NCBI GenBank assembly: GCA_037044905.1
Contig: JBAOKB010000168.1
Span: 304,493-368,492 of the forward strand
Source of the DNA: Hortaea werneckii
Taxonomy: Eukaryota > Ascomycota > Dothideomycetes > Mycosphaerellales > Teratosphaeriaceae
DNA length: 64,000 nt
Reading direction: 5' to 3'
Part shown: positions 1 to 12,313 of the stretch, one piece after another
Numbering within the stretch: position 1 is the stretch's first letter
Layout: each line of letters opens with the position of its first letter
Made by a program: the position numbers and the translations under genes
Notes under the pieces: generated by a model
What the model was told of the DNA's origin: nothing
The model's input: the letters and a program-made list of their open reading frames with translations, nothing else
Database searches by the model: none

Positions 1-842
1 AAGGACGACATCCGGGCCGCAAGTGGGCAAGGAATCAGGGATGATGGACAGCCAAAAGGACAGCCCTGTGAGCGCTGGATTATGTTCCAACATGCTCCAG
101 CATTTTGACTCCTCAAAAGGTGGCGTGCACTTTGCATTCCAGAAGCTGGCGCGCGCTTAGAGACCAAAACATTGACGTTCCAACTTCGCGTGTAGGCATT
201 TGGATAACATCCTGCAAGGCGTCATCTAGCATTACGTTGACGAGTCATCCCATTATGTCACGGCGAGATGTTTTCTTCTTTTCTTTCTTTCTTCAAATTC
301 GACGATGGTGAAGATGGTTGTGCAGCCTACCTCGTGTTGTTTGATCGAGGCCGTTGCACGGCTGGAATGTTATGGACATTTATGAGCATTGCTGTATGGT
401 TTGATGCCCCGGAAGATGCCAAGTTCTCTATTTGAGCCTCCTGGATAAAAACTCACACGATTCCTGTTAGCCGTTGGGAGTCATGCTGCTATGGTATAGT
501 ATAGTATATTGGCCATGTATGGGTTGTTGAAAGGGAGACGCGTCTTCGACGCGAGTCTTACAGTAATGAACTTCATCGGCCCCGCATGCTGTGGAATCTC
601 GGCGTCAGCTGCAAGCTCCCGATGTAGGAACCGGAGGCAAAAAGCAGGAACAACTGTGAGACTCGGGCTGCCTCGGTCTTCTCAATAGTACCACCTCATT
701 AACCATGACCGTTGAAAGCGCGCTGGCGTGCAGAAGAAACATCTTCTCCTACTTTCCTTGATAACAACAGAAGATGTGACCAACCCTCGGATTCCTTTCT
801 ACTTGTCAAACTGAAACATCCCGCCCTCATCCTCGATCGACC
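1..842. other. intergenic, no gene seen
   Basis: No open frame here has recognisable protein character. The last part (about 640-842) is the presumed promoter and 5' leader of the gene starting at 843. An AT-rich TATAGTATAGTATATT stretch lies near 494-509. Confidence 0.5.
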
Positions 843-2287
843 ATGGCGGAAGCTAAATACGGAGCTCCGTCCAGGCCGCCAACCACAACAACGGGCAGCT
901 CGTCCAACAACATACCGCAAGTCGCAGGCGTGAGATATCGTCTTCCCCAGCGGAAAACCAGCAGCCAGAACCTATCGCCGTCCCCTCATCCGCCTGAGCT
1001 CCCTCGACGTCGATCATCCATCCTGAGCTACTCGAGCATCGAAGATGCCACTCAATCCTTCGCCGACAACATCCTTGATCCGAAGACCGGGCGCCGACGC
1101 AACGATGAGGAGAGCGAGGTGACACACTGGCACAGCACGCCTTGGCTTTTGCTATCTTGCCTGGGCTTGCGGGGCTACTCTTTAAGAATGGGTCTGCCTT
1201 TGTCACTGATGCTCTACTGCTTGGCCTAGCGGCAATATTTATGAATTGGAGTATAAGGCTACCCTGGGATTGGTACTACTCGGCGCAATCTGTACGGGAG
1301 GAGCTCGAGCCGGTAACGCACAATGGGACTATACCTGAGGAGGGTGAAGGCAGTGAGAACGCGGTAGACACGGGCTCCTCAGGGGCAGAGGGAGAGTCTC
1401 AGGCGCGACCCTCAAATGCCAGGCCCAAACTTGACAGAGCTCAGACTAAGGACCTGGAAAAGCGCGTAGATGCCTCTGCAGATCTGCGCAAGCAGGAGCT
1501 GCTGGCCTTGTTGGCAACTTTCGTTTTCCCAGCACTATCCGCGTACCTCCTTCACGTTATTCGAGCACAGCTCTCACGGCCTTCGACTGGATTGGTGTCC
1601 GACTACAATCTTTCAATCTTCTTCCTAGCCGCCGAGATCAAGCCCTGCAGGCAGCTCGCCCGCCTCGTCGCCAATCGCACGTTACATCTGCAGCGCACGG
1701 TGACAGGGCTTGAAGATCCCTTCGCATCTACACTGCAAGATAAAAGCGCCATTGCTGACCTTACAAACCGCATAACGGACCTTGAAGCCAAGATGTCAGA
1801 ACACAACATCTTGCCACAGACCATAAGCCTTGCGCAGAAGACCGATGTTCATGAGCTCTCCGCAGAGCTTAGAAAGCGCTATGAGCCTCGCATTGATGGT
1901 CTGGAACGCGCAGTACGCCGCTATGAAAAGCGCACGGTCGCTCTTACTATGGCCACAGAAGCTCGACTTCAGCAACTGGAAACACGACTGCAAGACGCCT
2001 TAAGCTTAGCCGCGGTGGCAGCGCAGCACAACGAGCGCTCGTCCCCCTTGCGCTCTCTCTGGGAGACTACTGTGGCGATATTGATATGGCCAATCAGGAC
2101 TGCCTGGAACATCTGTGTGTGGCCAATCGTAAAGACCGAAGAACTTTATGAGAAAGGAAAAGTGCTCATGCTTGGGCCGATGCCTTCTGCAAGAGTCGCT
2201 AGACGCCGAAGGAGCGAGAAGGATTTCGGTGCCGACGACGGTTTGAAAGGCAGAACTAGGAGTAATGGGCGGAAGCCTTCTCGATGA
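843..2287 (+). CDS. fungal membrane protein with coiled coil, one apparent frameshift
   Basis: Predicted integral membrane protein of a fungal-specific type; I recognise the character but cannot name a function. The start ATG at 843 has a good context (GACCATGG). The first part (843 to about 1139) encodes a Ser/Pro-rich cytosolic tail ending in a THWHSTP motif. The continuation LAFAILPGLAGLLFKNGSAF lies in the next frame, open from 1109 to 2287. A single missing base in the CCTTGG at 1140-1145 explains the switch, and restoring it gives 481 aa. Two hydrophobic hairpins follow (about 1142-1250 and 1495-1625), then a charged helical region with coiled-coil character (about 1740-2010), a last hydrophobic stretch near 2070-2130 and a basic C-terminus. 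An intron is unlikely because the protein reads across the junction without a gap. Confidence 0.7.
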
Positions 2288-3413
2288 TTGCAGAAGGGGC
2301 AGTGGAGTTGGCGTCCTTTTAGCGTAGGCAGGCAAAAGACCAGGTAATGGCAAATGGGTAAGGCGGGCGCTTGGAGCACATCTTCACATGATACCCAGTG
2401 TGTGGTTTCCAGCCATTTAGCATCATTATTTCCATATCATTATGTACTCAAGCAACTTTTCCCTACTCTGTCTTCATCTACCGGATCCACCGGAATGGCA
2501 AAGCGGGGCCACAGCAGAGTCGCGGCCCCTCGAACCTGGTCGTCGCTCATCTTCGCCCATTCTGTTTGGACAGTGTCTAAGTTTTCACGTCTATATCGGC
2601 CTTCATGTCGATCTGCTCCACCGGGCTATTGATCCTTCGTCTGTTCAACAGCATTACCTTTTAGAAGTCACGCGGTCTCACGCTCCTCGGCATTCATTAA
2701 GCGTGGACGCCCAGCCAACGCCCCGCCGTTGGCTCCAACTCTCGATTGATCTGGAAACAATCTGGAAATTGCGGCCTCGGTCCGCAGCGACAAGGGCATC
2801 CTCGCGCAAGCCAATCTCAGCCTCATTGCTTTGGAGAAACCTTCAAAAAATACCGCTCTGCTGAACTGTTGGGAAGTCTACGAATGATCTGATTGCTCCT
2901 GTTCTCTCCAGGTCCCTGCCTTGACGGGTAGGTAGATCTGCATACCTCGCGACTTGGCCTGCATAACAATGGACGCAACGTGACCTCCAACCTTGTCGCC
3001 ACCGGGGTGGGAACAAGCCTTCGAACAAAGCTCAAAAGTAGGTGAGGTATAATCCGCGCCATCTAGCAAAAGGATATCTCAAGCCATGTGCGCCAAAATT
3101 CGGAGTCGCCGGAAAACCTCTATCTCTATGCACTCCACTTCTCCCCCACGGGACTCCAGAACGGGGTTTCTAGTTGGAGCCCAGTGTCTTGGATCTTTGG
3201 CAAAGCGGTCCGAGCACAGCTGCATGCAGTCGCAGCGTTCCAGCCGGTCTCCTACGATACGGAATAGCCAGCATGGGTAGATGCCATGTTGCTTTCCTGA
3301 ATACCTATAAGATACCCTGATGCATCCCGCTGCAAAGGTAGGTACACATTCCCCTTCTTCCATACCAATTTTCTCCGGGTTGGAACAGCCTTCCATCCTA
3401 TCTTTCAACCATC
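2288..3413. other. intergenic, promoter of the sugar transporter
   Basis: About 1.1 kb without a convincing gene. Overlapping short frames on both strands lack domain character. The 3' part should hold the 5' leader of the transporter that starts at 3414. Confidence 0.5.
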
Positions 3414-5891
3414 ATGGCTACCGACAAGCTCGCCAAGTATGATCGGGAGTTCAACGAGACGGAGATCCGTCAACACTCGGTCACCGTGGACGTCGATCTG
3501 AACAAGAACGTCGACGCCAAGGTCTCCAACCCGCTGGCAGGTATCACCTATGAGGAGTTGATGCACGATGTTGAAATGTTCGCTCAAGAGAAAGGTCTCG
3601 AGGACAAGACGGATCTCATCAAGAGGGGTGCGCTGGTGGCGCAGGATCCGGCCAATTTTGAGAATATTGGACTGCTGGAGGAAGAAGAGAAGGCTGCTTT
3701 GCGCTGGGAGAGCGAACACAAGTGGTCGCACCCACTTGCATTGTACTTCACTATCATCGTCTGCTCCATTGGCGCCGCTGTGCAGGGTTGGGATCAGACT
3801 GGGTAAGATTCCATACATTGAGCGTACCTGACCATCCAATGTTCCCCTACTGAACACAATCGGCTACAGTTCCAACGGCGCAAACCTTTCATTCCCCGTC
3901 GAATTCGGCATTGGAAATGGCGAAGCTCCTGTTGGAACACCCAACCGCATCCGCGACAGCTGGCTCGTCGGTCTCGTGAACGCTGGTCCATACATCGGCT
4001 CTGCGTTCCTCGGATGCTGGCTTTCTGACCCTTGCAACTTCTACTTTGGCCGTCGCGGTACTATCTTCATCTCGGCTATTTTCTGTCTTCTGACTCCAAT
4101 TGGCGGCGCTGTCTCGCAGACCTGGGAACAACTCTTCATCACTCGTCTACTTATGGGCATTGGCATGGGTAAGTCACCTATATATACGTGTGCAATGGTC
4201 AAAAAGCTCTGGGCAAGACAACTAATACGAATGAATTGAATAGGTCTCAAAGGAAGCTCTGTACCGATCTTTGCTGGTAAGCATCCTAGGACTTCAGCTT
4301 CTGTTTAAGACTCTGAGCAGCGGCTAACGTGGATGGTGTAGCGGAGAACTCGCCTGCGAAGATTCGAGGTGCCCTTGTTGTACGTTTGATGAGCCGTCAC
4401 TTGTTATTCTGGCCCTTCTGACGTTTCATGACAGATGAGTTGGCAAATGTGGACAGCGTTTGGCATCTTCCTCGGCTTCTGCGCCAATCTTGCCGTGTAC
4501 AAGGTCGGCGCTATTGCCTGGCGACTCCAGTAAGCAAATCACCTGATTGGCGTCCGTCGTGAACAACTGATTCTAACTTCGTGCAGGATTGGCTCTGCTT
4601 TCATCCCAGCAGTCCCACTCACCCTAGGAATCTACTTCTGCCCTGAGTATGTTCCCATCCTCATCAGCTTCAATGATGAATGCTTACAAAATATAGGTCT
4701 CCGAGATGGCTGATGAAGAAGAACCGCTACCAAAAGGCCTACCGGTCCTTGCTGAAGTTGAGGCACCACCCGATTCAGGCCGCTCGTGACCTTTACTACA
4801 TCCACTGCCAGTTGCAAATCGAGGCCTCGATCGTTGGCAAGAGCAACTACGTGTCCCGCTTCACACAGCTCTTCACCATCCCTCGCGTGAGGCGTGCTAC
4901 AATGGCTTCTTTCGTGGTCATGATTGCTCAACAGGTGAGTCTGCCCAAAGGTTTTAGAAAGAGAGAGCACTGCTGACCCGATTGTAGATGTGCGGTATCA
5001 ACATCATTGCTTTCTACTCTTCGACTGTGTTCAGGCAAGCTGGAGCCAGCGAGAAGAACGCCCTCATTGCCTCATTCGGGTTTGGTCTTGTCAACTTCGT
5101 CTTCGCATGGTAAATATTGCCATCTTCTCTTTCAATTGAAATGATGGCTGATTGTGCTCGCCTACAGGCCCGCCATCTGGACGATCGACACTTTCGGCAG
5201 GAGAACCCTGTTGCTCTTCACCTTCCCGAACATGGCCTGGACGCTGCTGGCTGCTGGCTTCTGCTTCTACATTCCCGAGAGCAACCCAGCTCACCTTGGC
5301 CTGATTGCCTTCTTCATCTACCTATTGTACGTTTCCTACAGCATTTCCTCCACCTCTTATAACCACTGACAGTGTTCTCACAGCGCCGCATTCTACTCTC
5401 CAGGTGAAGGACCGGTACCATGTAAGTTTAAACACCTCTTCCAAATGTCCACCAGTGCACTAACACGCAAGCCAGTCACCTACTCCGCCGAAGTCTTCCC
5501 TCTCTCCCACCGCGAAGTCGGCATGGGCTGGGCCGTAGCCACCTGCCTCTTCTGGGCATCCGTGCTCTCGATCTCCTTCCCAGCCATCCTCGCCGCCTTC
5601 GGCCAGGTGGGCGCCTTCGGCTTCTATGCCGGCCTGAACGTCGTCGCCTTGCTCATGATCTTCCTTTTTGTGCCGGAGACAAAACAGCGCACGCTCGAGG
5701 AGCTCGACTACATCTTCGCCGTGCCCAGCAGGAAGTTCATCGCGTACCAGACGCGCAAGGCGGCGCCGTGGTGGTTCAAGCGCTGGGTGCTGTTCCAGAA
5801 GGGCGCGAAGCTGGAGCCGCTTTATCATCTGGATGAGGTTATTGCCGCGCGTAATGTGGATGAGAAGCACGAGAAGGTTAACTTGGCTTGA
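3414..5891 (+). CDS. MFS sugar transporter, 11 exons
   Basis: Twelve-helix sugar:proton symporter of the major facilitator superfamily, expected in the plasma membrane. Exons: 3414-3802, 3870-4168, 4244-4276, 4342-4379, 4435-4529, 4587-4646, 4697-4934, 4988-5109, 5168-5326, 5384-5421, 5476-5891. They sum to 1887 nt, or 628 aa, with no frameshift. Family signatures are present: PESPRWL after helix 6, DTFGRRTLLL in the second half, PVPFTYSAEVFPLSHREVG near helix 10 and a PETK motif followed by a long cytosolic tail. An N-terminal extension of about 100 residues precedes helix 1 (GWDQTGSNGANLSF). Start chosen at the ATG with CATCATGGC context, just before the conserved N-terminal tail. The substrate cannot be told from sequence; hexose, disaccharide or polyol are all possible. 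It is convergent with the ABC transporter downstream. Confidence 0.92.
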
Positions 5892-6470
5892 TGAGGCTCA
5901 CGATTGAAGATCCTAGTTACGGATCCAGGAAGAGACTTCTCTCCGTGGATTTGAGAAGTGTTTATAATGCTATGATGGTCCATGAGCTACTTTTACATAC
6001 GCTACTTACGATCTCGTAACTTAATCTTTTGAAGATGCTTGCTTCTTCACAGGTCCCAATGATGATTCACATTTCCTGACTCTTTTTTGGTCGCACGTTA
6101 CTGCCTACAAAAGACCGTTCTCGACTAGACGAAAAGCAGTGGACCTCGCAATCGTCTTTGAATGCAAATTACAAAATGGAAAGCATATCGATCACAAGCA
6201 AAAAGACACGGAAGTACGAGAAGAACCTTGAGATGAGCAAAACTGATGTCTTGCGGTAATTATAAGCCTCACTACATCCATTCCCAAAGCAGCCGCCTAT
6301 GAACTGGTATCAATCCAACCAACCCCGTTTATCCCAAGCAGCAGTGGCACTATGCCAGCTAAAATGACCCAATACGCCTGGAAATATGCCTCGAACACCT
6401 CGCTCAATTACAACTTTTCCAAAATGCATATCGCACAATCCAAAAGGCGTCAGAAGAGATCCACTCCTCC
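5892..6470. other. intergenic between convergent genes
   Basis: About 580 nt between two convergent stop codons, likely holding both 3' untranslated regions. I see no gene. Confidence 0.6.
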
Positions 6471-9400
6471 CTACTGATGCTTGCCCAAACTCTGCAGGTT
6501 GACCAGCTCAAAGTACCGGCCGCCCTTGGCGATCAGCTCGCTGTGCGTGCCGTTCTCCACAATCCGGCCTTGGTCGAAGACGTAGATCATGTCGGCTTTC
6601 TGGATGGTCGACAGGCGGTGCGCGACGGCGATGGTGGTACGGCCTCGGGCCGCGGCATCTAAGGCCGCCTGCACCACCTTTTCGGACTCAGAGTCCAGAG
6701 CGCTGGTGGCTTCATCCAGGAGGAGGATCTTGGGGTCGCGGAGTAAGGCGCGTGCGATTGCCAATCTGGAGAAGAGGGTGTTAGAAGAGATTCGAGAAAG
6801 GATGTTTGATGCGGAGACGACTCACCTCTGTTTCTGGCCTCCTGACAGCATGCTGCCCTTGTTGCCGACCACAGTGTTGAAAGCTTCCGGCAGGGACATG
6901 ATGAAATCGTAAATATTGGCATCTTTACACGCACGGATGATGGCTTCTTCAGGGACGTCTTCTGGCTTCCTGTCCGCTCCAAGCAAGATGTTCTCACGGA
7001 CGGTACCTTGGTACAGCGTCGGTTCCTGTGAGACTAGAGCGAGGAAGTTCCGGTAGTTGTTGATGTTGAGGCTGGAGATCTCTTTGCCGTCGACATAGAC
7101 ACCACCTACCAGAGGATCGTAGAAGCGTTCCAGCAGTGCGATCGTGGTACTCTTGCCGCATCCTGATGCGCCGACCAGAGCCACGTACTGTCCCGGCTTC
7201 ACGTCGAGGTTGAGACCTCTGAGGACAGGCTGTGCTGGCCGAGTCGGGTATCTGAAGTGGACGTCGCGGAACTCGATGGCACCTTCCATATGCTCCAGGT
7301 GCTCACCCTCAGGACTCCAGCTGTCGATCTCTGGCTTGCGGTCGAAGAGAGTCTTCAGCTCAGCAGCGGCGTGCTTCGCCTTGCCCATGTCTGGGGCGAA
7401 AGAGAAGATGGTACCTGCAGATTGCGAGCCGAAAATGACAGCCGCAAAGCACAGGAAGAACTGGAAGATGCTGTATTCACGCGAAGCGATGAGCGTACCG
7501 CCATACCAGAATCCCAAGGCCATGCAGAGGAACATGAAAGACTGCGAAGCAGCATAAAGCAAACTGCTCTGCATGATGGACTTGAGAGAGCTGCCTTGCT
7601 GTGCGAGGATTTGATCGTGGTAGTGGTCCAGGACATCAATCTCGCGGGTCAGGGACGCGACCGTACGGATAGCCGAAGTCGCTTCGCACGCATAAGAAGC
7701 CGACTTCTCATACGCCTTCTTGCTGCGCTGCTGGAACCTCGCCAGCATCCAGAAACGGAAGAAACCGCATCCCAACACAATAGGCACCGTAGCAATACAG
7801 ACCAGCGCCAGCTTCCAACCAACTGCGAGGGAAATGACGAAGCAGATGACTAGCGTGGCGACAACCTGCAAGATCGTTCCGAGCGTGACGCCAGACATGC
7901 CGGCCAGATGCGTCGTCTCCGTACTAAGGAAGCTCGTCAGTGCACCGGCGGTGTTTTCCTCGCGGTCAAAGAATTGGATGTCCTGTCGCAGCATGGTCCG
8001 GAAGGCTTGATCTCGGCCGCGGTGAACCAGACGCTCACTGCAATAGGCGAAAGCCACACCCTGGACGAGGAAGAAGACAAGCTGGACCATGGCAAGCATG
8101 AAGTACATCCAGCTCCAGAAGTCTGCCTGCGAACGCAAACGGCCGTATTCAGATGGTGGAAGCGTAAGAGCAGTAATTGACTTTGCAAAGAACACAGCCT
8201 GCACAGGTTGACCAGCTCCATTGATGACCGCAGCGACCAGTCCGAGAATCATGAGACCCATCTCTTGCTTGTTGAAGGATGCAACGAGCCTGATTAGTTG
8301 GCCAAGACTGTACTTCACCTCTCCTTGTTGAGGCTTGTTCTGCAACACTTTGCTAGAGGCGGATTGCGTAGTCTTAGTTCGGCCGAGTTGCAGGTCGTTA
8401 GGGTCTTGCTCAAAGGCCATCTGCTTTTCTTCATCTCCAGGAGTAGGCATCGTTTGAGCATCCTTCTCATCAAGGATCGGGACCTCGTCTTCTTCCTTCT
8501 GCTCGGTGTCGGCAGCGATACGTTGCGCCTCAACCAGGTTGAAGTATGCGGCCTTCTTTTCGAGAAGCTCGTCGTGGTTACCTTGCTCGACGATCTTTCC
8601 TCGAGACATAACAACAATGTTATCGGCGTTTTTGATGGTACTTAGACGATGGGCGATCACGATAGTCGTCCGACCCTGAGCGGCTTTATCAAGGGCCGCC
8701 TGCACAACACCTTCGCTCTTGGTGTCAAGAGCCGAAGTAGCCTCATCGAGAAGTAAAATCTTCGGATCGCTAACGATAGCTCTAGCGATTGCGATACGTT
8801 GCCTGGTAAAAGTTAGCATTTCAATTCATGCCGTACTATAAGCAGCGTACTCACTTCTGACCACCACTCAGCAAAAAGCCACGCTCACCAACATTGGTAT
8901 CATAGCCCTCTGATAATTGCGTAATGAAGTCGTGTGCGTTTGACATCCGCGCTGCATTCTCCACGAGGTCCTGTGTCTCCTTTTCTGATAGTCCCTCATA
9001 TTCAGTGCCAATGAGACCGTGTCTGATGTTGTTTCCGATCGTTGTTGCAAACAAAGTAGGTTCCTGCGACACCAAGCTCACCTGCTGTCGAAGCCAACGG
9101 AGATTAAGATCCTGAACATCATGACCGTCAAGCAGGACCTGGCCGCCAACAGGATCGTAGAAGCGCTCCACCAGGCCAACGATCGTTGATTTCCAGAACC
9201 CGAGGCACCCACCAGTGCAGTGGTCTTGCCTGCTGGAATGACCAAGTCCACATCCTCCATTACACACACCTCAGGACGCGAAGGGTAAATGTGTTTGATA
9301 TTCTTCAATTCGATGGTGCCCTCGAATTCCTGGAGCTTCTCGCCGTGCTCGGACTCGGGATCCAAGGGCGAGTTTCGGTCGATTGTGGCGTAGATTTTGG

Positions 9401-10634
9401 TCGCAGCTGCTACACCAGTAGTAAAGGCCTGCAAGTTCGGAGCTACATTTCCCAATGAGAAAGCACCGATCATGATGGACAGTAGAATGGTGAGGACGTC
9501 TGAAAGCCCCATCTCGCCCCAGACGAGGATACCTGCTGCCCTGCCAGAACGACAGGGAATACGTAAGATAGACGTAGCACATGAGGAAGCCAATCATTGA
9601 TCCTTGGATAGCCTTCATCCTGAACCCAGCCTTCTCGGCCTTGATCAGATGCGCGTCGTATTCTCTGGCGAGCTTGGCCTCGGTGCCGAAAGCGACGGCA
9701 TTCCGGACAGAGCTGATAACTTCCTCGGCAACCGTACCGCCCTCAGCGTAAGAAGAAAGAGCGATCTTGTTCCACTTCACAATCATGTTGCCCAGTGCTC
9801 CCATTGTGATAACGATAGCCACGATCGTCGAAGTCAGAATCAGCGTCAACTTCCAGTATTTGATGAAACCGATCACGTAGGCCGTAATGAAAGTCGCTAT
9901 GGCCGTGAGTGTGAGACCGACTTTCTCGGAAATACCATCTTGGACAAGGTTCGTGTCGGCCGTGATTCGCGTCGTTATCTCTCCCGCGCCCAGCTTGTCG
10001 AAGTATCCAATGTTCTGACGCAGAATGCTGCGGAGGTATTCCTCACGGATCTTGCCTGCGATGTGTTCTCCGGTATAGATGAAACCGACAGTGGCAATAT
10101 ACACAGTAACAAACTCACCTACAGCGAGATAGATGAAATACAGAGTCAAGTGATTCACCTGGTCAGAAAACTGGAGGCAGCACTGGAAGGGTCTTGAGTG
10201 AATCCTGAGAAAGTGCCTGCAAGACTGCCGAAGACGATGGTCATCAGCGGCATTGCCGCACCAGCAGCAATGGCGCATATGCCGCTCACCACCATGATGA
10301 GCAAGTCATTGCGTGTTGCGTAGCGGTAAAGATCCTTGTAGCCGGGCTTCACGACTGGGATATCCAGTTGTCTGCGTATGACTGCCGCTTCATGCTCAGG
10401 CAGGTGTGCCAAGGGATCTTCTTCCCCCTCATCCTTCTCTTTCTCTGGTTCAGGAGCTTTGAGATCTGAACGGTCGAGCGGTGGCGCTGGTTCTTCAGGC
10501 AGCTGAAGCGGAAAAGGCGTCTGTCCTAGTTGTGCCTTCTGTCCATCTGCCATGTCGAGTTGGTGGTCTTTTGACGCGCCATCGCTACTTGAGCTCTCGG
10601 AGAGCTGTTTCTCACTCTCCAGCAAATGCGACAT
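6471..10634 (-). CDS. ABCB (MDR/P-glycoprotein-type) full transporter, three apparent frameshifts
   Basis: Full-size ATP-binding cassette exporter with order TMD1-NBD1-TMD2-NBD2, the type that exports drugs or lipophilic metabolites at the plasma membrane. Exons: 10634-8855, 8802-6826, 6765-6471. Introns use GTGAGT donors and fall inside each NBD signature region (after LSGGQK and after LSGGQKQR). NBD2 is complete: GASGCGKST Walker A, LSGGQKQR signature, DEATSALD Walker B and a His switch (AVAHRLST). NBD1 has the signature and Walker B, but its Walker A is split by a frameshift at 9190-9192 (GASGSG in one frame, KSTIVG in the next). Other shifts lie at 10167-10170 (one base missing from an A run) and about 9527-9528 (one extra base). 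Correcting all three gives 1350 aa, normal for the family. The start is the Met at 10634 (MSHLLESEKQ); a GTG at 10682 opens the same frame but is a poor start. Confidence 0.9.
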
Positions 10635-12313
10635 CTTGGGCGAGCCGGAAAGGGCCAGAAAACAGTGTTGCAATGGTGGCACAAGGCCACGATTTCGTAA
10701 AGATCGTCAAGCGGTCGGAGAAGGTATCCAAGACGTGGTGGCGAGTCCGAGTATCGAGTTCGGTGATAAAGGGTTCCTCGGTTGTTGTGCAGCGAGCGGC
10801 AGTTATACAAGTTCTCGTCTCCTCCGGCAATGCGATCTGCCCACCGATTCCGAGAAATTGAAGTGGATTGAAAGAGCAAGAAGACGGGAGAGGAGAAAGA
10901 AAGAGAGACCTACCCACCGATACAGTCTCCGCTTTACGCCGCCGTCTAGACAACAGTCATTTTACAGCAGCTGCCTTGTACAGCGTCCAGGACGGAATTC
11001 GTTTGGTCCGATAGCGTATGCATTCTACGGACACGGAGGGTCTGAGACCACTCCCACGCGGCAGGGGATCTCGCTTGCTTAGCCGATCTATCCGAGTAGC
11101 GTCTTCAACAGTGAGAGAAGGTCGCCGTCCTTTTTGAGTCATTATTTTCAGCCCTGTACTGGACGATGGTCGTCGTAGCATCGCAAATTGTTGAGAGACT
11201 GGATGCGGCATCAATACGGGCACACGAGGTGATGTTGGCCAGCCTGAAACACCATGGAAACGGGTAGAAACACTGCAGAACACAAGCGGCCGCCAGATCG
11301 CAAGCGCGGGCGCGCACGCGTAGCTGCCGTACCTATCTCCCCGCACCGAGGAGCGAGGTTACCGGTCGGCGGTGGCGTTTGTGGGCACCGCGCTGCACAA
11401 ATCTGAACTCCGCCCGCCGTATGAATGTTCATAATAATAAGGTAGGTATTTTCTGGGTCCCTTCGTACGGCGTACGGCGTACGGCCTGACTTCGCCGTCC
11501 GTTCCACAAGCGGAGAGATTCCACCGTATGGACATGTAGCGTCTTTCATTACAGCAACCGACAGGATGCCTTGCGGAATGTACTAGGATGGAGCCAGGAG
11601 GTCATCAACTGCCATTTCTACTCATCTCAGCTGCCCCCTACGGTATGTGATTATACTCAGGTAGTACTGGTGAGCTGTTCAGCCATTCTGAGTCGTCCGC
11701 GCTCCATTAATGGCTTGAAGATGAAATACTTCACAGCTCTGGCGTCCAAAGCACTCTCACCTACTCGTCCCTTACGGCAGCCAATCCATGATCAAAAACG
11801 CTTGTATCACGTGGACGGTGGCGATGAATCGCACAGGCACCCTCTATATACCATCAGATAACCCCGAAGCTCGCGAACACAGGTCGCTTCAATCGATCAG
11901 AACGCATTGCAGAATTGACTGTCCAATGTCAAGGTGGCCGGATTTGCAGTCATACCTCTTTCGCTGCAGTTGGTACCGCCTCAGTGTGTTCTTGCGCCGC
12001 ACTGCACATCAACAAGTGCATGAGAAATCAGCAGGCGTTACCGTCTGAAGGGTACTACTGATTACTGAAAGACGCCCATGCAAGCGATCACCATCACGCA
12101 CTCAACCCATCGATACCTTGCTGTATTTGCGTGCCGCTTATTACAGTACCTATGGTCAGCGAATGGCGCGCGCAGATGTTCAAGCCGCATTCTTGCCTTG
12201 CTTCGCATGTCTCAGCATGTCTACTGACATCAGTACCACTGCACGTCTGTTATAGCACCTTTACACCATCCGGTCAGTGTCAATTACCCATTCATTCTTT
12301 TAGGACACTCACC
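10635..12313. other. divergent intergenic region
   Basis: About 1.7 kb between divergent starts: the ABC transporter on minus and the secreted protein on plus. It should contain both promoters. Three head-to-tail copies of CGTACGG lie at 11464-11484. No coding region is supported. Confidence 0.5.

Noticed and set aside
1130..1150. Programmed -1 ribosomal frameshift in the first gene
   Set aside because: No slippery heptamer or evident downstream structure, and many other genes show unrelated one-base shifts.
10634..10682. GTG start at 10682 for the ABC transporter
   Set aside because: Non-ATG starts are rare in fungi and Met 10634 gives a normal cytosolic N-terminus.
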